Below, piece by piece: positions 31,523 through 33,047 of a stretch of 33,047 nt of DNA. Location: NCBI GenBank assembly GCA_047636995.1, contig JBLIGQ010000028.1, positions 1 through 33,047 on the forward strand, read 5' to 3'. A program made the translations under genes and the position numbers. Every line of letters begins with the position of its first letter. Position 1 is the first letter of the stretch. Source of the stretch: JAQWQB01 sp047636995 (GTDB taxonomy: Bacteria; Bacteroidota; Bacteroidia; Flavobacteriales_D; Sanyastnellaceae). Under the pieces are notes generated by a model, which saw nothing but the letters and a program-made list of their open reading frames with translations, did no database searches and was not told the DNA's origin.

Positions 31523-31563
31523 ATTACCAGTATTAAGGTATGGCAATCACCCCGTTCTACGCT

Positions 31564-31571
31564 TATCTTTG
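31564..31571 (+). promoter_or_regulatory. -7 box (TATCTTTG) of the iron ABC operon
   Basis: TATCTTTG is an exact TAnnTTTG match 16 nt before ATG 31588. It places the transcription start after the alternative ATG at 31540 and so supports the lipoprotein start. No -33 TTG and no Fur-box-like dyad was seen. Confidence 0.5.
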
Positions 31572-31587
31572 CATAAAATCTGAAGAA

Positions 31588-32640
31588 ATGAGAATCAATT
31601 TGATTGCTGCTGCAGCACTTATTTTCGCCATAGGTTGCGGGGAACAAGCACCAAAAACATCTGACAATGTGATCATTGAGGAAGAAGTTCAAGAAGTGAT
31701 GGTTTATAGCCACCGTCATTACGACATTGATCAGGTACTTTTTGATGAGTTTGAAGCTCAAACAGGAATTCACGTAAATGTGTTGAATTCATCTGCTGAT
31801 GAGTTAACCGTGCGCATGCTAAATGAGGGTGAAAATTCACCTGCTGACTTGTTCTTCACTTCTGATGCTGCAAACATTGTAAATGCACAATCACTTGGTT
31901 TGTTACAAAGCGTCAATTCAGCTGTTTTGAATAACGCCGTTCCCTTGAACATGCGCGCAGTAGACGGAAGCTGGTATGGCTTAACCATGCGAGCAAGAGT
32001 CTTGGCCTACAATCCTGACAAAGTTTCTCCTGAAGAATTGACAACCTACGAAGACCTTGCGAATGAGAACTGGGCTGGACGAATTCTTGTGCGCAGTTCG
32101 AGCAGCACCTACAACCAATCTTTGCTTGCAAGCATCATTGCGAATGACGGCGATTCTGCTGCTTTGGCATGGGCTTCAGCCGTTCGTGCAAACATGGCAA
32201 GAGAACCTAAAGGGAATGACAGAGACCAAGTGAAGGCCATTGCCGCCGGTGAAGGCGACATTGCGATTGTCAATACTTACTACATAGGCAAACTTGTGAA
32301 TTCTGAAAACGAACTAGAAAAAGAAGCGGGTGAAGCTGTTAAATTGTTCTTCCCAAATCAAGATGGACGTGGAGCACACATCAACATCTCTGGCGGTGGT
32401 GTTACGAAATATGCCCCGAACAAAGAGAATGCGATTAAATTGCTTGAATTCTTGACGAGCGTTGAAGTGCAACAAAGATTTGCTGACGGAAATTATGAGT
32501 ATCCAGTGAATCCGAATGCACAGCCTTCTGAATTACTTCAAAGCTGGGGAACGTTTAAGATGGATTTACTTCCACTTCAAGTGTTAGGAGACCTCAACAA
32601 ACGTGCAGTAGAAATTTTCAATGAAGCAAGCTGGAACTAA
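31588..32640 (+). CDS. iron(III) ABC transporter substrate-binding lipoprotein
   Basis: 350 residues from ATG 31588, giving a lipobox 'ALIFAIGC' (Cys17); ATG 31540 would put 16 residues before the signal peptide. The sequence is of the FutA/FbpA/IdiA class: 'VMVYSHRHYDIDQVLFDEFE' start, 'GIHVNVLNSSADELTVRML', 'PADLFFTSDAANI', 'WYGLTMRARVLAYNPDKVSP', 'WAGRILVRSSSSTYNQSLLA', and the paired tyrosines in 'IVNTYYIGKLV' that bind ferric iron in the family. It captures iron in the periplasm and passes it to the permease, whose gene begins within its last 20 bases. Confidence 0.93.
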   Translation: MRINLIAAAALIFAIGCGEQAPKTSDNVIIEEEVQEVMVYSHRHYDIDQVLFDEFEAQTGIHVNVLNSSADELTVRMLNEGENSPADLFFTSDAANIVNAQSLGLLQSVNSAVLNNAVPLNMRAVDGSWYGLTMRARVLAYNPDKVSPEELTTYEDLANENWAGRILVRSSSSTYNQSLLASIIANDGDSAALAWASAVRANMAREPKGNDRDQVKAIAAGEGDIAIVNTYYIGKLVNSENELEKEAGEAVKLFFPNQDGRGAHINISGGGVTKYAPNKENAIKLLEFLTSVEVQQRFADGNYEYPVNPNAQPSELLQSWGTFKMDLLPLQVLGDLNKRAVEIFNEASWN

Positions 32641-33047
32641 ACATTCGTTAGCTCCTACTAAGACAATAGGACAGCGACAATGGTGGATTATATCCACTTT
32701 TGTCGCTGTTGTTGTATTGTTAAGTCCAATTCTTGCCCTTTTTCCTCAACTTTTCACCCCAACGGGAACTGCCTGGAAGAACCTACAAGAGACAGTCTTA
32801 CTTGAATACACCCTAAACACGCTGATCTTAATATTCGGAGTTGGTCTATGCACACTTGTGCTGGGAACTTCTTTGGCCATCTTAACTTCACTATTTACTT
32901 TTCCAGGATCAAGATTTTTGCGTTTTGGCCTGCTCTTGCCGCTGGCACTCCCCTCTTACATTGCTGCCTACGTGTTTGCTGGAATGACTGACTATTCAGG
33001 TCCACTGCATCAACTAGGACGCGTGTTCGGATTTCAAGATTTGCACT
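32621..33047 (+). CDS. iron(III) ABC transporter permease (partial, cut by window end)
   Basis: The gene begins with ATG 32621, overlapping the binding-protein gene by 20 bp in another frame, and runs off the window after 142 codons. A short basic leader (MKQAGTKHSLAPTKTIGQRQ) is followed by membrane segments 'WIISTFVAVVVLLSPILAL', 'EYTLNTLILIFGVGLCTLVL' and 'FGLLLPLALPSYIAAYVFAG'. The 'LPLALPSYIAAYVF' and the preceding 'TNTL'-type turn are typical of FbpB/FutB permeases, which usually have about 500 residues and two permease halves; only the first third is here. The ATPase gene probably lies beyond the edge. Confidence 0.9.
   Translation, partial: MKQAGTKHSLAPTKTIGQRQWWIISTFVAVVVLLSPILALFPQLFTPTGTAWKNLQETVLLEYTLNTLILIFGVGLCTLVLGTSLAILTSLFTFPGSRFLRFGLLLPLALPSYIAAYVFAGMTDYSGPLHQLGRVFGFQDLH

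Noticed and set aside
1..33047. CRISPR arrays, toxin-antitoxin pairs, prophage or defence islands
   Set aside because: Scanned for regularly spaced repeats and for typical small gene pairs or integrase/transposase genes; none was seen.

Overview
The window looks like a chromosomal segment of a Bacteroidota bacterium, most likely of the order Flavobacteriales. The evidence is a PorP/SprF-family protein next to a giant secreted protein with a type B gliding/type IX secretion C-terminal domain, a PadR-PspC pair, WG-repeat and carboxypeptidase-regulatory-like secreted proteins, TAnnTTTG-type -7 promoter boxes instead of strong Shine-Dalgarno sequences, and AT-leaning codon use. I see no rRNA, tRNA, CRISPR array, phage or transposase gene. 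One REP-like hairpin sits at the extreme left edge.

Layout. 1-1657: REP-like palindrome and a membrane-anchored papain-family protease with a DUF4384-like tail (minus strand). 1798-5155: small plus-strand genes (regulatory-like-domain secreted protein, YkuK/DUF458 RNase H-like protein, SRPBCC protein, WG-repeat protein, DUF2461 protein). 5261-9613: two different M1 metallopeptidases flanking a BioY biotin transporter, closed by a strong terminator. 9711-11860: a zinc-ribbon SAM methyltransferase and a LytTR regulator (both minus), separated by a probable gene relic. 12233-18217: a four-gene operon with 4-bp overlaps, encoding a LysM protein with a dead lytic-transglycosylase domain, two SGNH/GDSL-type proteins and an MBOAT O-acyltransferase. 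This is the strongest candidate for a little-described system, probably envelope-glycan O-acylation or its removal.

18218-20761: two previously easy-to-miss tiny minus-strand genes (a 57-aa lipoprotein and a 30-aa membrane peptide) face a PadR-PspC operon whose promoter is wrapped in inverted and direct repeats. 20926-25667: a 1247-aa type IX substrate coupled to its PorP/SprF partner. 25708-28004: small membrane, lipoprotein and regulatory-like-domain genes. 28029-30435: meaB and hisS, tail to tail. 30483-30563: a 26-aa membrane peptide. 30599-31522: a WD40 protein. 31588-33047: an iron(III) ABC transporter substrate-binding lipoprotein and the first part of its permease, cut by the window end.

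How they work together: most of the window serves the cell envelope (secreted and anchored proteases, type IX cargo, glycan modification, stress sensing by PspC) and nutrient uptake (biotin, iron). Several start codons were moved inward from the longest possible frame because a signal peptide, a family N-terminus or an apparent -7 box fixes them. A recurring arrangement, with -7-like boxes only 3-7 nt before the start codon, suggests leaderless or near-leaderless transcripts.
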